Shown piece by piece: positions 8,260-16,626 of a stretch of 64,000 bases of DNA. How positions within the stretch are numbered: position 1 is the stretch's first letter; every line of letters starts with the position of its first letter. The translations under genes and the position numbers were made by a program. The notes under the pieces were generated by a model that was given only the letters and a program-made list of their open reading frames with translations, had not been told where the DNA came from and made no database searches. Source of the DNA: Pseudoflavonifractor_A sp022772585 (GTDB lineage: Bacteria; Bacillota; Clostridia; Oscillospirales; Oscillospiraceae); contig NZ_JBQHUB010000007.1 of assembly GCF_052065415.1 (NCBI RefSeq), forward strand, positions 1 through 64,000. Reading direction: 5' to 3'.

Positions 8260-10008
8260 TTGTCCAGTCAGCAGAAAAAGAATTCGTTTTACGGCGGCGT
8301 GGCCATTCTGACCATCAGCACCATCATCATCAAGGTCATCGGCGCCCTGTACAAGATCCCGCTGGGCGCCATATTGACCGATGAGGCGTATGCCGATTTC
8401 GGATCGGCTTATAATATCTACAGCTTCTTCCTTACCATCTCCACTGCCGGCCTGCCAGTGGCATTGTCCAAGACGGTGTCCGAGGCCAACGCCCTGGGGC
8501 GGTACAACCAGGTGAACCGGGTGTTCCGGGTGGCCTTTCTGGCCTTCTTCACCATGGGATTGTTCAGTTTCATCTGCATGTCGGTGTTTGCCCGGCCGGT
8601 GGCTGCCTACGCCCTTAAGAACGAGAAGGCGGTCTGGTGCGTCATGGCCCTGTCGCCGGCGGTGCTGTGTACCTGCTGCTGCTCGGCCTTCCGGGGCTAT
8701 GCCCAGGGCCATATGAACATGATGCCCACCGCCATCTCCCAGGTGATGGAGAACCTGTCCAAACTGCTCATCGGCATGGGCCTGGCTCTCTTCATCGGTT
8801 CTCTGGCGCTGCAGCCCCAGTCCTTCGGCGAGCAGATGATGGCCGTGGGCGCCATTGCCGGCGTCTCGGTGGGCAGCATACTCTCGGTGATCTACCTCTT
8901 CATCAACCACCGGCGGACCGAGCGGATGCGCCCCGGCCCCTTTACCGACCGGGCGGAGCCCTCCGGGACCATTCTGGCCAAGCTCCTCAAGCTGGCCATT
9001 CCCATCACCATCAGCTCCTCCACCATGGCGGTGGTCACCCTGATCGACACCAATCTGGTCAACGGTCAGCTGCGGGGCGTGTTCCAGAATATTCTGGACA
9101 GCGGCGCTGCGGTCACCGGGGCCAGCCAGGGCCTTTTCAACATCTACAACAAGGCCATTACCATGGTCAACGAGATGGCGGCCGCCGGCAATCAGGACGC
9201 GGTGCTGGACTCGGCCCGGGCCCTGTACGGCGCCTATCAGAAGTGCATGAGCATCTATAATCTGCCCTTCAACCTGATGGTTCCCCTCACCGCCAGCATC
9301 ATCCCCGCAGTGTCGGCCGCCCGGGCCAGGCGCAACCATCTGGAGGCCAAGAACATTTCGGAGTCGGCCCTCCGCTTTGCCGCCCTCATCGCCCTGCCGG
9401 CAGGCTTCGGCCTGTTCGCCCTGGGCGAGCCCATCATGTGGCTGCTCACCCTGGGCAACACCGACCACGCCATTGCTGGCCCGCTGCTGTCCATCCTGGG
9501 CCTGGCCTCCATGTTCGTATGCATCCAGCTCATCGCCACGTCCATCCTCCAGGCCAACGGTATCGTCAACCTGCCCATCATCACGGTGGTCATCGGCGGC
9601 GCGGTGAAGATCCTGGTGAATTATATCCTGGTGGGCAATCCCAATATCATGGTATACGGCGCGCCGGTGGGCACCCTGTGCTGCTTTATCGTGGCGGCCT
9701 GCCTGAACCTGTTCCTCATCAAACGCATCATCCCCAGCGCCCCCAGCTACCGCAAGGCGTTTATCAAGCCTGCCATTGCGGCGGCCATCATGGGCGCGGC
9801 GGCCTGGGCCAGCTACGGCCTGCTGGCCAGGGTGCTGGGCGGGACGGAGCTCTCCTTCCTGGGCAACGCTGTGGCCACCTTCGGCGCCATCTGTGTGGGC
9901 GTGGTGGTGTACTTTGTTCTGGTGCTGGCCTTCCGGGTGATCTCCAAAGAGGACCTGGCCCTGATGCCCAAAGGGGATAAGATCGCAAAAATTTTGCATA
10001 TCCGGTGA
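8260..10008 (+). CDS. SpoVB/MurJ-like polysaccharide flippase (YabM type)
   Basis: This integral membrane protein has 582 residues and about 14 hydrophobic helices. It belongs to the MVF/MOP exporter group and has a PLGAILTDEAYADFG-like N-terminus as in SpoVB relatives. Family members flip lipid-linked sugars, such as peptidoglycan precursors, across the membrane, some of them in sporulation. The start is a TTG at 8260 with AAGGGGGA just upstream; no ATG is nearby. In Bacillus the equivalent yabM is followed by mazG, as here. Confidence 0.85.
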   Translation: MSSQQKKNSFYGGVAILTISTIIIKVIGALYKIPLGAILTDEAYADFGSAYNIYSFFLTISTAGLPVALSKTVSEANALGRYNQVNRVFRVAFLAFFTMGLFSFICMSVFARPVAAYALKNEKAVWCVMALSPAVLCTCCCSAFRGYAQGHMNMMPTAISQVMENLSKLLIGMGLALFIGSLALQPQSFGEQMMAVGAIAGVSVGSILSVIYLFINHRRTERMRPGPFTDRAEPSGTILAKLLKLAIPITISSSTMAVVTLIDTNLVNGQLRGVFQNILDSGAAVTGASQGLFNIYNKAITMVNEMAAAGNQDAVLDSARALYGAYQKCMSIYNLPFNLMVPLTASIIPAVSAARARRNHLEAKNISESALRFAALIALPAGFGLFALGEPIMWLLTLGNTDHAIAGPLLSILGLASMFVCIQLIATSILQANGIVNLPIITVVIGGAVKILVNYILVGNPNIMVYGAPVGTLCCFIVAACLNLFLIKRIIPSAPSYRKAFIKPAIAAAIMGAAAWASYGLLARVLGGTELSFLGNAVATFGAICVGVVVYFVLVLAFRVISKEDLALMPKGDKIAKILHIR

Positions 10009-10045
10009 AAAGATGATAAAAACAGGTTGCAGGAGGGGTTGAAAT

Positions 10046-10834
10046 ATGATAGATTTTCAGTATAAGGATAAGTATGACGTCAAGGATCTGGAAGAGATCG
10101 TGCGTATCCTGCGTGCCCCCGGCGGCTGTCCCTGGGACCGGGAGCAGACCCATGAGAGTATCCGCCGCAATTTCCTGGAGGAGGCCTATGAGGCCGTGGA
10201 GGCCATCGACGAGAAGAGCCCCGAGCACCTCCGGGAGGAGCTGGGCGACGTGCTGCTCCAGATCGTCCTCCATGCCCGCATGGAGGAGGAGGCTGGGAAC
10301 TTCGACCTGGACGGCGTGGCCGATGGGATCTGCAAAAAGCTGATCTACCGCCACCCCCATGTATTCGGCGACGTGCAGGTGTCCGGCACCGGCGAGGTCC
10401 TCACCAATTGGGAGGCCCTCAAGCGCGCCGAAAAGGGACAGGCCACCACCACCGACGCCCTTTCGGCGGTGGCCCGCAGCCTGCCCGCCCTGTGGAGAGC
10501 CGAGAAGGTGCAGAAAAAAGCGCGGAAGGCCGGCTTTGACTGGCCTGACGTGTCGGGCGCGCTGGACAAGCTCTCCGAGGAGCTGGAGGAGCTCAAGACG
10601 GCTGTGGCCCAGGGAAGCAACATCGACGAGGAGTTGGGAGACCTGCTCTTCTCGGCGGTAAATGTGTCCCGGTTCGTCAAGACCGACCCGGAGGAGGCAT
10701 TGAGCCGGGCTACCGATAAATTCATCCGGCGGTTCCGGAAGGTGGACGAGCAGGTCCGGGCCGAGGGCCGCAGTATGGAGGATATGACGCCGGAGGAACT
10801 GGACGCGCTGTGGGAGCACGCAAAAAAGGCTTAA
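10046..10834 (+). CDS. mazG: nucleoside triphosphate pyrophosphohydrolase MazG
   Basis: The 262 residues contain two tandem MazG domains, each with the metal-binding ExxE...ExxD helices (FLEEAYEAVEA...REELGDVLL and LSEELEELK...EELGDLLF), plus the GGCPWDREQTH signature near residue 25. It hydrolyses non-canonical or excess NTPs to NMP and pyrophosphate. It lacks the extra N-terminal methylase-like domain found in the Bacillus homologue YabN. GGAGGGG precedes the ATG. It lies 37 bases after the flippase. Confidence 0.94.
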   Translation: MIDFQYKDKYDVKDLEEIVRILRAPGGCPWDREQTHESIRRNFLEEAYEAVEAIDEKSPEHLREELGDVLLQIVLHARMEEEAGNFDLDGVADGICKKLIYRHPHVFGDVQVSGTGEVLTNWEALKRAEKGQATTTDALSAVARSLPALWRAEKVQKKARKAGFDWPDVSGALDKLSEELEELKTAVAQGSNIDEELGDLLFSAVNVSRFVKTDPEEALSRATDKFIRRFRKVDEQVRAEGRSMEDMTPEELDALWEHAKKA

Positions 10835-10944
10835 AAACGGCGCCTGCGGATACCTGGGGGGGATCATCCGCAGCAAGAGCGACGCTTTTAGGATACAGAG
10901 GTTTGAGCAACAATAACCGAAACGAAAATGCAGGAGGAAAGACC

Positions 10945-11220
10945 ATGAATAAGACTGAACTTATCGCCGAGGTGGCTGAGAAGGCCGGCCTGTCCAAGAA
11001 GGATACCGAGAGCGTGCTCAACGCCGCCATCGACGCCATCACCGCCGCCCTGGCCAATGGAGACAAGGTCCAGCTGGTGGGCTTCGGCGCCTTTGAAGTG
11101 AAGGACCGGGCTGCCCGCATCGGCCGCAACCCCAAGACCAAGGAGCCCATCGACATCCCCGCGTCCAGGCTGCCCATGTTCAAGCCCGGCAAGGCGCTGA
11201 AGGACGCCGTGTCCAGGTAA
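10945..11220 (+). CDS. hup: DNA-binding protein HU
   Basis: This 91-residue histone-like protein has the conserved GFGAFEV and GRNPKT(K)E segments that form the DNA-binding arm. It bends and compacts DNA as a dimer. A strong AGGAGG lies eight bases upstream. A perfect terminator follows directly, so it may also be expressed on its own despite lying within the mazG-rqcP block. Confidence 0.97.
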   Translation: MNKTELIAEVAEKAGLSKKDTESVLNAAIDAITAALANGDKVQLVGFGAFEVKDRAARIGRNPKTKEPIDIPASRLPMFKPGKALKDAVSR

Positions 11221-11234
11221 GGAACCGAAAAACG

Positions 11235-11264
11235 CGGCCCCGGGAGCTTCCCGGGGCCGTTTTT
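11235..11264 (+). terminator. rho-independent terminator after hup
   Basis: A perfect 10-bp GC stem (11235-11244 with 11250-11259) is followed by TTTTT, 14 bases past the hup stop. Confidence 0.93.
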
Positions 11265-11282
11265 GCAGAAAGAAGGAAGAAT

Positions 11283-11522
11283 ATGCGTCTGGACAAATGG
11301 CTGAAGGTCTCCCGCCTCATCAAGCGGCGCACAGTGGCTAACGAAGCCTGCGACAACCAGCGGGTCACAGCCAACGGCCGGCCGGTGAAGGCCTCCTACG
11401 ATGTGAAGGAGGGGGACGTGCTGGAGCTGCGCTTTGGCGAACGCACTGTGAAGGTGCAGGTACTGGCAGTATCCGAGCATGTGGGTAAGGCCGACGCCCC
11501 CGCTATGTACCGGGAGCTGTAA
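11283..11522 (+). CDS. rqcP: RqcP (YabO), S4-domain ribosome quality control factor
   Basis: The 79-residue protein is a single S4 RNA-binding domain (MRLDKWLKVSRLIKRR...). RqcP works with RqcH on split 50S subunits to add poly-alanine tails to stalled chains. In Bacillus yabO is followed by yabP, yabQ, divIC and yabR; here those genes lie just beyond, but inverted. A terminator separates it from the facing yabR. Confidence 0.93.
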   Translation: MRLDKWLKVSRLIKRRTVANEACDNQRVTANGRPVKASYDVKEGDVLELRFGERTVKVQVLAVSEHVGKADAPAMYREL

Positions 11523-11543
11523 GCAGCCGCGAGGACAAAAAGA

Positions 11544-11582
11544 ACAGCAGGCCCCGGTTTTGCCGGGAGCCTGCTGTTTTTC
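11544..11582. terminator. bidirectional terminator between rqcP and yabR
   Basis: The stem AACAGCAGGC(CCCGG) pairs with (CCGGG)AGCCTGCTGTT, with T-runs in both directions. It separates the convergent genes. Confidence 0.9.
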
Positions 11583-11586
11583 GTCT

Positions 11587-12045
11587 TTATTTCCGTCCGC
11601 CGCGGCGGCTGCTCCGCTTCTCGGTATAGCGCAGCTCGGAGAGCTTGCTGTCGGAAGTCTGCATGAACTGCTTGAGCCGATCCTCAAAGGTGGCGGGCTC
11701 CGCGGGGGCCTGGCGGCGGAAGCCGCCGCTCTGGCTGCCGTTCCGAACGTTGCCGCCCGGACGCTGGCCGCCGCCCATGGGCCGACCCTGGCCGGCGGGA
11801 CGGGGAGGAGGATCCATAGCCTTCTTGATGGAGAGGTTGATCCGGCCGTTCTCGTCAATGCCGATGACCTTGACCTTGACCTCCTGTCCTTCCTTCAGAT
11901 GGTCCTTCACATCGTTGACGTAGGAATAAGCGATCTCCGAAATGTGGACCAGGCCGGACTTATTCTCCGGCAGGGACACGAACGCGCCGAATTTTGTGAT
12001 ACCTGTGACTTTTCCTTCCAGAATCGAACCAACACCAAACTCCAT
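11587..12045 (-). CDS. yabR: S1 RNA-binding domain protein (YabR/GSP13-like)
   Basis: The 152 residues have one S1 domain (about 3-73: GSILEGKVTGITKFGAFV...GLVHISEIA...INLSIKKA) and a basic, Gly/Pro/Gln-rich C-terminal tail. Such proteins bind ribosomes or RNA. The start is the ATG at 12043-12045; AAGGAGGA lies upstream at a rather long spacing of about 13 bases. It is the last gene of the yabP-yabQ-divIC-yabR operon. Confidence 0.88.
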   Translation of the reverse strand: MEFGVGSILEGKVTGITKFGAFVSLPENKSGLVHISEIAYSYVNDVKDHLKEGQEVKVKVIGIDENGRINLSIKKAMDPPPRPAGQGRPMGGGQRPGGNVRNGSQSGGFRRQAPAEPATFEDRLKQFMQTSDSKLSELRYTEKRSSRRGGRK

Positions 12046-12092
12046 ACTGACCGAAATATCCTCCTTATTGTTTTGCAGGGGCGCTGAACCCA

Positions 12093-12368
12093 TCAATCGG
12101 TGAAAATGATGACCTGATCCCCCGGCGCGGCCAGTCCCAGTTTGCTGCGGGCCATCTCAGCCTGCCGCTCAGGATCGCCGCTGTTTTCCACGGCGTCCCG
12201 CAGATCGGCGTTGACCTGGAGCTGTGTGTTCCGCTGCTCGGTCAGGGCGGCCTTGTCTGTCTGCGCGTGGGCGATCTGCGTCCGCATGTTGAGCAGGGCG
12301 CTTGCGGTGGCCACGAGAAGGGCGAGCACGACCAGCTTCGTCAGAAATCCCGCGCGTTTTATTCTCAT
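12093..12368 (-). CDS. divIC: septum formation initiator DivIC/FtsB-like
   Basis: This 91-residue bitopic protein has a basic N-terminus, one membrane helix (about 9-26) and a coiled coil outside the membrane (about 28-65) ending in the EMARSKLGLAAPGDQV motif typical of the DivIC/FtsB family. It acts in the division complex with FtsL and DivIB. The start at 12366-12368 has AAAGGAG about ten bases upstream. The gene overlaps the 3' part of yabQ by about 200 bases in another frame. Confidence 0.88.
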   Translation of the reverse strand: MRIKRAGFLTKLVVLALLVATASALLNMRTQIAHAQTDKAALTEQRNTQLQVNADLRDAVENSGDPERQAEMARSKLGLAAPGDQVIIFTD

Positions 12369-12861
12369 GGGCGCCGCTCTCCTTTCCGGCCGCGGCCCTC
12401 CGGGACGCGGTATCATCCATTCCTCCAATCAGCAGTCTTATTTTATACCACTTCCGGCGATAATGGAAGCTCTTTTTTGCGGTATCGGCTATTTTTTTAA
12501 AGAGCGACAGGAGAAAATGAAAGGGAAGGGCCGCCAGGCGGAGCAAGGCGCCGGTCAGATCGGCCAGGCGGTAGCCCAGAAAAAGGGCCAGGGGGCTGAG
12601 AAGGAGAAAATAGACCACCGCGCCGGCCAGCACGGCCAGCACCATGTACAGCCGCAGCACCCCCTGCCCGGTATTCAGCGCGTGGAGGAAGAGAGCCAGG
12701 GTCACCAGCAGCCAGAAGAGCAGATCCAGCATTCCACCCAGTGCCCGGAGATGGACCCGGACCCGGAGCACCCGGAAGCAGTCGTAAAGCAGCCCCACGG
12801 CGCCGCCCAGCGCCAGGGCGGAGAGAAGGGCGGTGAGCTGCCCGGCGACGGATACGCCCAT
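12169..12861 (-). CDS. yabQ: spore cortex biosynthesis protein YabQ
   Basis: The 230-residue frame has an N-terminal hydrophobic region with about four membrane helices (residues 5-115), with GGAVGLLYDCFRVLR as in the YabQ family. YabQ acts with YabP in spore cortex formation at the outer forespore membrane. The ATG at 12859 is one base from the yabP stop. The last 65 or so residues overlap divIC and are Arg-rich and low in complexity, so the true product may effectively end earlier or the frame may be extended by a lost stop. Confidence 0.8.
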   Translation of the reverse strand: MGVSVAGQLTALLSALALGGAVGLLYDCFRVLRVRVHLRALGGMLDLLFWLLVTLALFLHALNTGQGVLRLYMVLAVLAGAVVYFLLLSPLALFLGYRLADLTGALLRLAALPFHFLLSLFKKIADTAKKSFHYRRKWYKIRLLIGGMDDTASRRAAAGKESGAHENKTRGISDEAGRARPSRGHRKRPAQHADADRPRADRQGRPDRAAEHTAPGQRRSAGRRGKQRRS

Positions 12862-12862
12862 C

Positions 12863-13150
12863 TCAGCGGAAGAGGCGGGAGAGCAGGCTGCCCCGGTCCC
12901 GGCGGCTCTCCTCATAGGAAAGGGAGTCGATGGTGCCCTCCACCTTCAGGTCGCCGCCGTCCAGGCTCAGCTTTTCGATGTGCAGGTCCTCCCCCCGGAC
13001 TACCAGCGCGCCGCAGGCAGTGTCCATGACAATGGTGTTTTCATCGAAGCTCTCCACCTCCTCCACGCCGGAGACGGTGAGCTGTTCCCGCTCCTCCAGG
13101 ATCACGTGGTGGGCCGCGTCGGGCCGGGTGTTTTTTCCGTCATATGGCAT
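12863..13150 (-). CDS. yabP: sporulation protein YabP
   Basis: This 95-residue protein of the YabP/YqfC family has the core LEEREQLTVSGVEEVESFDENTI and a VRGEDLHIEKL segment. Family members are needed for spore coat or cortex assembly. The start at 13148-13150 has GGAG six bases upstream. It is the first gene of the four-gene minus-strand operon ending in yabR. Confidence 0.9.
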   Translation of the reverse strand: MPYDGKNTRPDAAHHVILEEREQLTVSGVEEVESFDENTIVMDTACGALVVRGEDLHIEKLSLDGGDLKVEGTIDSLSYEESRRDRGSLLSRLFR

Positions 13151-13310
13151 GGTGATCTCCGCCTTTCCCAGTGTCTTTGTACCATGTATATGGACGGGTG
13201 GGACGAGATATGCCTGACCGCTGTATGCCGGGAGCCTCCCCCGCCTGGTTGACGGCGGGGCGGGAAGAGGGTAAAATGGAGCAAACACATTGGGAAAGGA
13301 GCGGCAGACC

Positions 13311-14297
13311 ATGCTGCAGGATGAGGTGCTGGCCCTTTTGAAGGGGCAGGAGGGCCCCCGGTCGGGGGAGGAGATGAGCCAGGTCCTGGGAGTGAGCCGG
13401 GCGGCGGTGTGGAAAGCCATCCGGGCCCTGCGGGAGAACGGGTATACCATCTCGTCGGCCCCCAACCGGGGCTACCGGCTGGAGGATTCTCCCGACCGGA
13501 TCTCCGCCGGGGAGCTGGCGGGGGCTTTAAAGGGCCGGACTCTGGGCCGGGAGCTTCTGTGCCTGGACGAGATCGACTCCACCAACAGCGAGGTGAAGCG
13601 CCGGGCTATGGAGGGGGCCGCCGAGGGACTGGTCATCCTAGCCGACCGGCAGACCGGGGGCCGGGGCCGCCGGGGGCGTACCTTCCTGTCTCCGGCGGGG
13701 AAGGGGCTGTACATGTCGGTCCTGCTGCGGCCCCGGACCGGATTGCGGGAGCTGATGTGGCTTACGGCCTGGACCGGCGTGGCGGTGTGCGACGGCATCC
13801 AGCGCGCCTGCGGCGTCCGGCCGGGTATCAAATGGACCAACGATATCATCCTGGACGGCAGGAAGGTGTGCGGCATCCTCACCGAGCTGGGCATGGAAGA
13901 GACCGACCGGCCCGAGTACGTGGTGGTGGGCATGGGGATCAATGTGAGCCAGACGGCGGAGGACTTTGGCCCGGAGGTGGCGCCGGTGGCGGTCTCTCTT
14001 ACCCAGGCGCTGGGGACGGCCCCACGGCGGGCGGCCCTGGCGGCGGCGGTGCTCACCGCCCTGGACGAGAGGTATGCCGCCTTCCCCCGGGAGAAGGAGC
14101 GCTGTCTGGAGCAGTACCGGCGGGACTGCGTGACCCTTGGAAAGGAAGTCCGTCTGATCCGGGGCGGAGAGGAGCGGACGGCCTTCGCCGAGGAGATCGA
14201 CGAGGATTTCCAGCTGGTGGTCCGCCTGCCCGACGGGCGCCGGGAGACGGTGAATGCCGGCGAGGTGTCGGTGCGGGGGCTGTTGGGCTACATGTGA
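13311..14297 (+). CDS. birA: biotin--[acetyl-CoA-carboxylase] ligase / biotin repressor BirA
   Basis: The 328 residues comprise an N-terminal winged helix (about 1-60, GEEMSQVLGVSRAAVWKAI), a central biotin/lipoate ligase domain with GGRGRRGRTF near 120 and KWTNDI near 177, and the SH3-like C-terminal domain. It makes biotinyl-AMP, biotinylates carrier proteins and probably represses biotin genes. The ATG at 13311 has AAAGGAG ten bases upstream; the TTG at 13290 lacks one. It diverges from yabP. Confidence 0.93.
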   Translation: MLQDEVLALLKGQEGPRSGEEMSQVLGVSRAAVWKAIRALRENGYTISSAPNRGYRLEDSPDRISAGELAGALKGRTLGRELLCLDEIDSTNSEVKRRAMEGAAEGLVILADRQTGGRGRRGRTFLSPAGKGLYMSVLLRPRTGLRELMWLTAWTGVAVCDGIQRACGVRPGIKWTNDIILDGRKVCGILTELGMEETDRPEYVVVGMGINVSQTAEDFGPEVAPVAVSLTQALGTAPRRAALAAAVLTALDERYAAFPREKERCLEQYRRDCVTLGKEVRLIRGGEERTAFAEEIDEDFQLVVRLPDGRRETVNAGEVSVRGLLGYM

Positions 14298-14320
14298 TCC
14301 GGACAGATAAGAAGAATAAA

Positions 14321-14356
14321 GAGCCTGCCGGCCACCGGGCCGGCAGGCTCCTTTTG
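14321..14356. terminator. rho-independent terminator after birA
   Basis: A perfect 13-bp stem (14321-14333 with 14338-14350) is followed by CTTTTG. It lies between birA and the convergent GntR gene. Confidence 0.88.
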
Positions 14357-14377
14357 CGCCGCAGGGATGCCTGGAGC

Positions 14378-15058
14378 TTATTGATAAAACATGCCGAAGA
14401 ACTCCTGGTAGGTATCTTTGACAAACTGCTGGTGTTCCAGCATATAGAAGTAGGCAAACTCACCGTCGCCGTCCCGGATGGCCTCGTAGATCTTTTCATG
14501 CTGGCTCTGGAGCTTGGCGGTGATGCTCTTCTGGCGGAAGGGAGGGATCAGGCTCATCATGGGAGGCGAGACCTCCTTTTTGAGGAGGGATTCAAAGAAA
14601 TCGGTGAGGATCTGGTTGCCGATGGCCCGGATGATAGCCAGGTGGAACCCTTCCAGCACGCCCTCCACCGGCACCAGATGATCTCCGATGGCGCGCCGCG
14701 CCGCCTCACTGCCGTGGGTGGCCAGATAGCGGGCGGCGGCGGGCTCCAGTAAAAGGCGGATATCAGTGGACTCCAGAAAGCTCTTGGGATAGGCGGCCTT
14801 TTCCCCGGAATGGCCCAGCAGATCCTCCCGGTCCAGCAGGACGAAACTGCCCTTTCCCTTGACGGTGCGGATCACCCCGGCCTCGCTGAGCAGACGCATG
14901 GCCTCCCGCACGGTGATGCGGCTGACCCCCATCATCTCGGTGAGCTCCTTTTCGCTGGGCAGCAGGTCGCCTTTTTGGTACATGCCCTCTTCGATCATGC
15001 CGCGGACCCGCTCCACGACCTGCTCATAAAGCCGTTTTCCGGCTGAGATCTTTTCCAT
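14378..15058 (-). CDS. FadR-type GntR-family transcriptional regulator
   Basis: The 226 residues have an N-terminal winged helix (about 5-75: LPSEKELTEMMGVSRITVREAM) and a C-terminal all-helical FCD-type ligand domain. FadR-type regulators respond to small carboxylates or sugars acids. The ATG at 15056-15058 is chosen because the family core begins there. It lies 110-150 bases downstream of the redox operon on the same strand, past a terminator, so it may regulate that operon, but this is only proximity. Confidence 0.88.
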   Translation of the reverse strand: MEKISAGKRLYEQVVERVRGMIEEGMYQKGDLLPSEKELTEMMGVSRITVREAMRLLSEAGVIRTVKGKGSFVLLDREDLLGHSGEKAAYPKSFLESTDIRLLLEPAAARYLATHGSEAARRAIGDHLVPVEGVLEGFHLAIIRAIGNQILTDFFESLLKKEVSPPMMSLIPPFRQKSITAKLQSQHEKIYEAIRDGDGEFAYFYMLEHQQFVKDTYQEFFGMFYQ

Positions 15059-15170
15059 GTGCGTTCGTTCCTCCGTGCCCGGCCTGCCGGGCGTTTTCCC
15101 GCGGATTGCCCCCATCCCCGGGCGATCCGGCTGTTATTCCTAAATTATAATATCCCGGCGGCTAAAAAGC

Positions 15171-15203
15171 AAACATCCCGGCGAAATTTTCGCCGGGATG
15201 TTT
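15171..15203 (-). terminator. terminator of the redox/EamA operon
   Basis: A perfect 16-bp inverted repeat, AAACATCCCGGCGAAA with its complement, lies 29 bases past the EamA stop. On the minus strand it is followed by GCTTTTTAGC. Confidence 0.85.
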
Positions 15204-15231
15204 GCCTGTCGGGAGATAGAGAGGAGAGAAG

Positions 15232-16113
15232 TCAGGCGGCCCGGGCTTTTTCTTTCCGGGCGCCGTCCAGAGTAATAAAGCATACGCTGGTCAGGATCAG
15301 AATGCTGCCCACCACGATACCCCATGTGACCGGGTCGGAGAACCAGACGGTGCCGAACACCACACTGACCACCGGCTCCAGCATGGAGAGGAAGGAGGCG
15401 GTGGAGGCCCCCAGCCGCTGGATGCCGAACATCATCAGGAAATAGCCGGCCACTGTGGCCAGGCCGGAGCAGCAGATGAGCTGGAACCAGCTGGCCGGGC
15501 TGCCGGGCAGGGCCAGGTTGCCGGTGGCGGGGGCCAGCACGGCAAAGAGCACCGTGCCGGGCAGGGAGACATAGAAGAGTTTGACCTCCAGGGCCAGCTC
15601 ATTGGCGGGCCCTTTTTCATTGGCGATGAGATAGCCGCCGTAGGTAAAGGCCGAGATCACAGCCAGAAGGATACCGACAGGGGGCAGAGCGCCGTTTTTC
15701 CCGGTGAGGAAGAGCATCCCGGCGATGGAGACCACGATAGCCGCCACCTGCAGGCGGGAGAAACCCTCCCGGAACAGCGTGCCCATGACGACGCACACCA
15801 CTGTGGGGTAGAGGAAGTGGAGCATGGTCACCGTGCCCACGGGCATAAAGAGGTAGGCAGTGTTGATGAGCATGGCGGTGGCCACCATGCCGAACACACC
15901 CATGATCACGGCCTGGAGCCACTGGTTCCGGGGTACCCGGACGCTGTGTCCGTGGAGTTCGGCCGCGGCCAGGGTGACCAGGGAGATAATGAGGTTGGTG
16001 AAGAACATGAGGCTGAAGATGGGCAGGCCGTCCATCATCAGCTGCTTTTGCATGGAGGGCATGATGCCCATGATGGTGGCCGAGAAGACCACGGCCAGAA
16101 TTCCGGTTCCCAT
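15232..16113 (-). CDS. EamA/DMT-family transporter
   Basis: The 293-residue membrane protein has about ten hydrophobic helices in two similar halves, the EamA (drug/metabolite transporter) layout. It lies 11 bases after the ferredoxin gene and ends before a strong terminator, so it is the last gene of a four-gene operon. By context it may move the substrate or product of the molybdoenzyme. The substrate is unknown. Confidence 0.85.
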   Translation of the reverse strand: MGTGILAVVFSATIMGIMPSMQKQLMMDGLPIFSLMFFTNLIISLVTLAAAELHGHSVRVPRNQWLQAVIMGVFGMVATAMLINTAYLFMPVGTVTMLHFLYPTVVCVVMGTLFREGFSRLQVAAIVVSIAGMLFLTGKNGALPPVGILLAVISAFTYGGYLIANEKGPANELALEVKLFYVSLPGTVLFAVLAPATGNLALPGSPASWFQLICCSGLATVAGYFLMMFGIQRLGASTASFLSMLEPVVSVVFGTVWFSDPVTWGIVVGSILILTSVCFITLDGARKEKARAA

Positions 16114-16124
16114 GGCGGCCTCCC

Positions 16125-16622
16125 TCAGCTTCTGGTCTGAGCGTCGGCGGCGCTGACGCGCATGGCGGCCTGGCGGGCGTGGAATTCATCCTCGTCCACC
16201 AGCGTCAGCGCGCCGGTGGGGCAGACCTTCACGCAGGCGGGCAGGAGCCCGGCGGCCTGCCGGGTAATGCAGGCGTCGCACTTGCGCATCTTGCCGTCGG
16301 GACCAAAGGTGGGGACGCCGTAGGGACAGGCCATGGCGCAGGAATGGCAGCCGATGCAGTTGGTGGTGTCATAGAGGGTGAAGCCGGTGTCCGGGTCCTT
16401 GGTAAGGCAGCCGGAGGGGCAGCCCATGACGCAGGGCGCATCGTCACAGTGTTTGCAGCTGACCGAATAGAAGGAGAGGTGCTGCTCCTTTTCCAGAACG
16501 AAGGTGTGGCGGAAGGGCTGCTCGCCGCCGGGGATGTCCACGTCGTTCTGGTCCATGCAGGCCAGGGCGCAGGCGCCGCAGGCCGAGCACTTCTCGGGGT
16601 CAAAGAAGAGGTATTTCTTCAT
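16125..16622 (-). CDS. 4Fe-4S ferredoxin-type electron-transfer subunit
   Basis: The 165 residues carry four cysteine clusters (CSACGACALAC, CKHCDDAPCVMGC, CIGCHSCAMAC, and CDAC with CVKVC), enough for four [4Fe-4S] clusters, like the B subunits of DMSO-reductase-type enzymes (DmsB, PhsB, HycB). The start at 16620-16622 is four bases from the upstream molybdoenzyme stop. It should pass electrons between the molybdoenzyme and a partner, here probably the FAD protein, in the cytoplasm. Confidence 0.9.
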   Translation of the reverse strand: MKKYLFFDPEKCSACGACALACMDQNDVDIPGGEQPFRHTFVLEKEQHLSFYSVSCKHCDDAPCVMGCPSGCLTKDPDTGFTLYDTTNCIGCHSCAMACPYGVPTFGPDGKMRKCDACITRQAAGLLPACVKVCPTGALTLVDEDEFHARQAAMRVSAADAQTRS

Positions 16623-16626
16623 GGGT

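Noticed and set aside
7285..9999. Very long open frame on the minus strand opposite mtaD and the flippase
   Set aside because: His/Gly/Asp-rich shadow of GC-rich codons on the other strand; no ribosome site or domain, and both plus-strand genes are certain.
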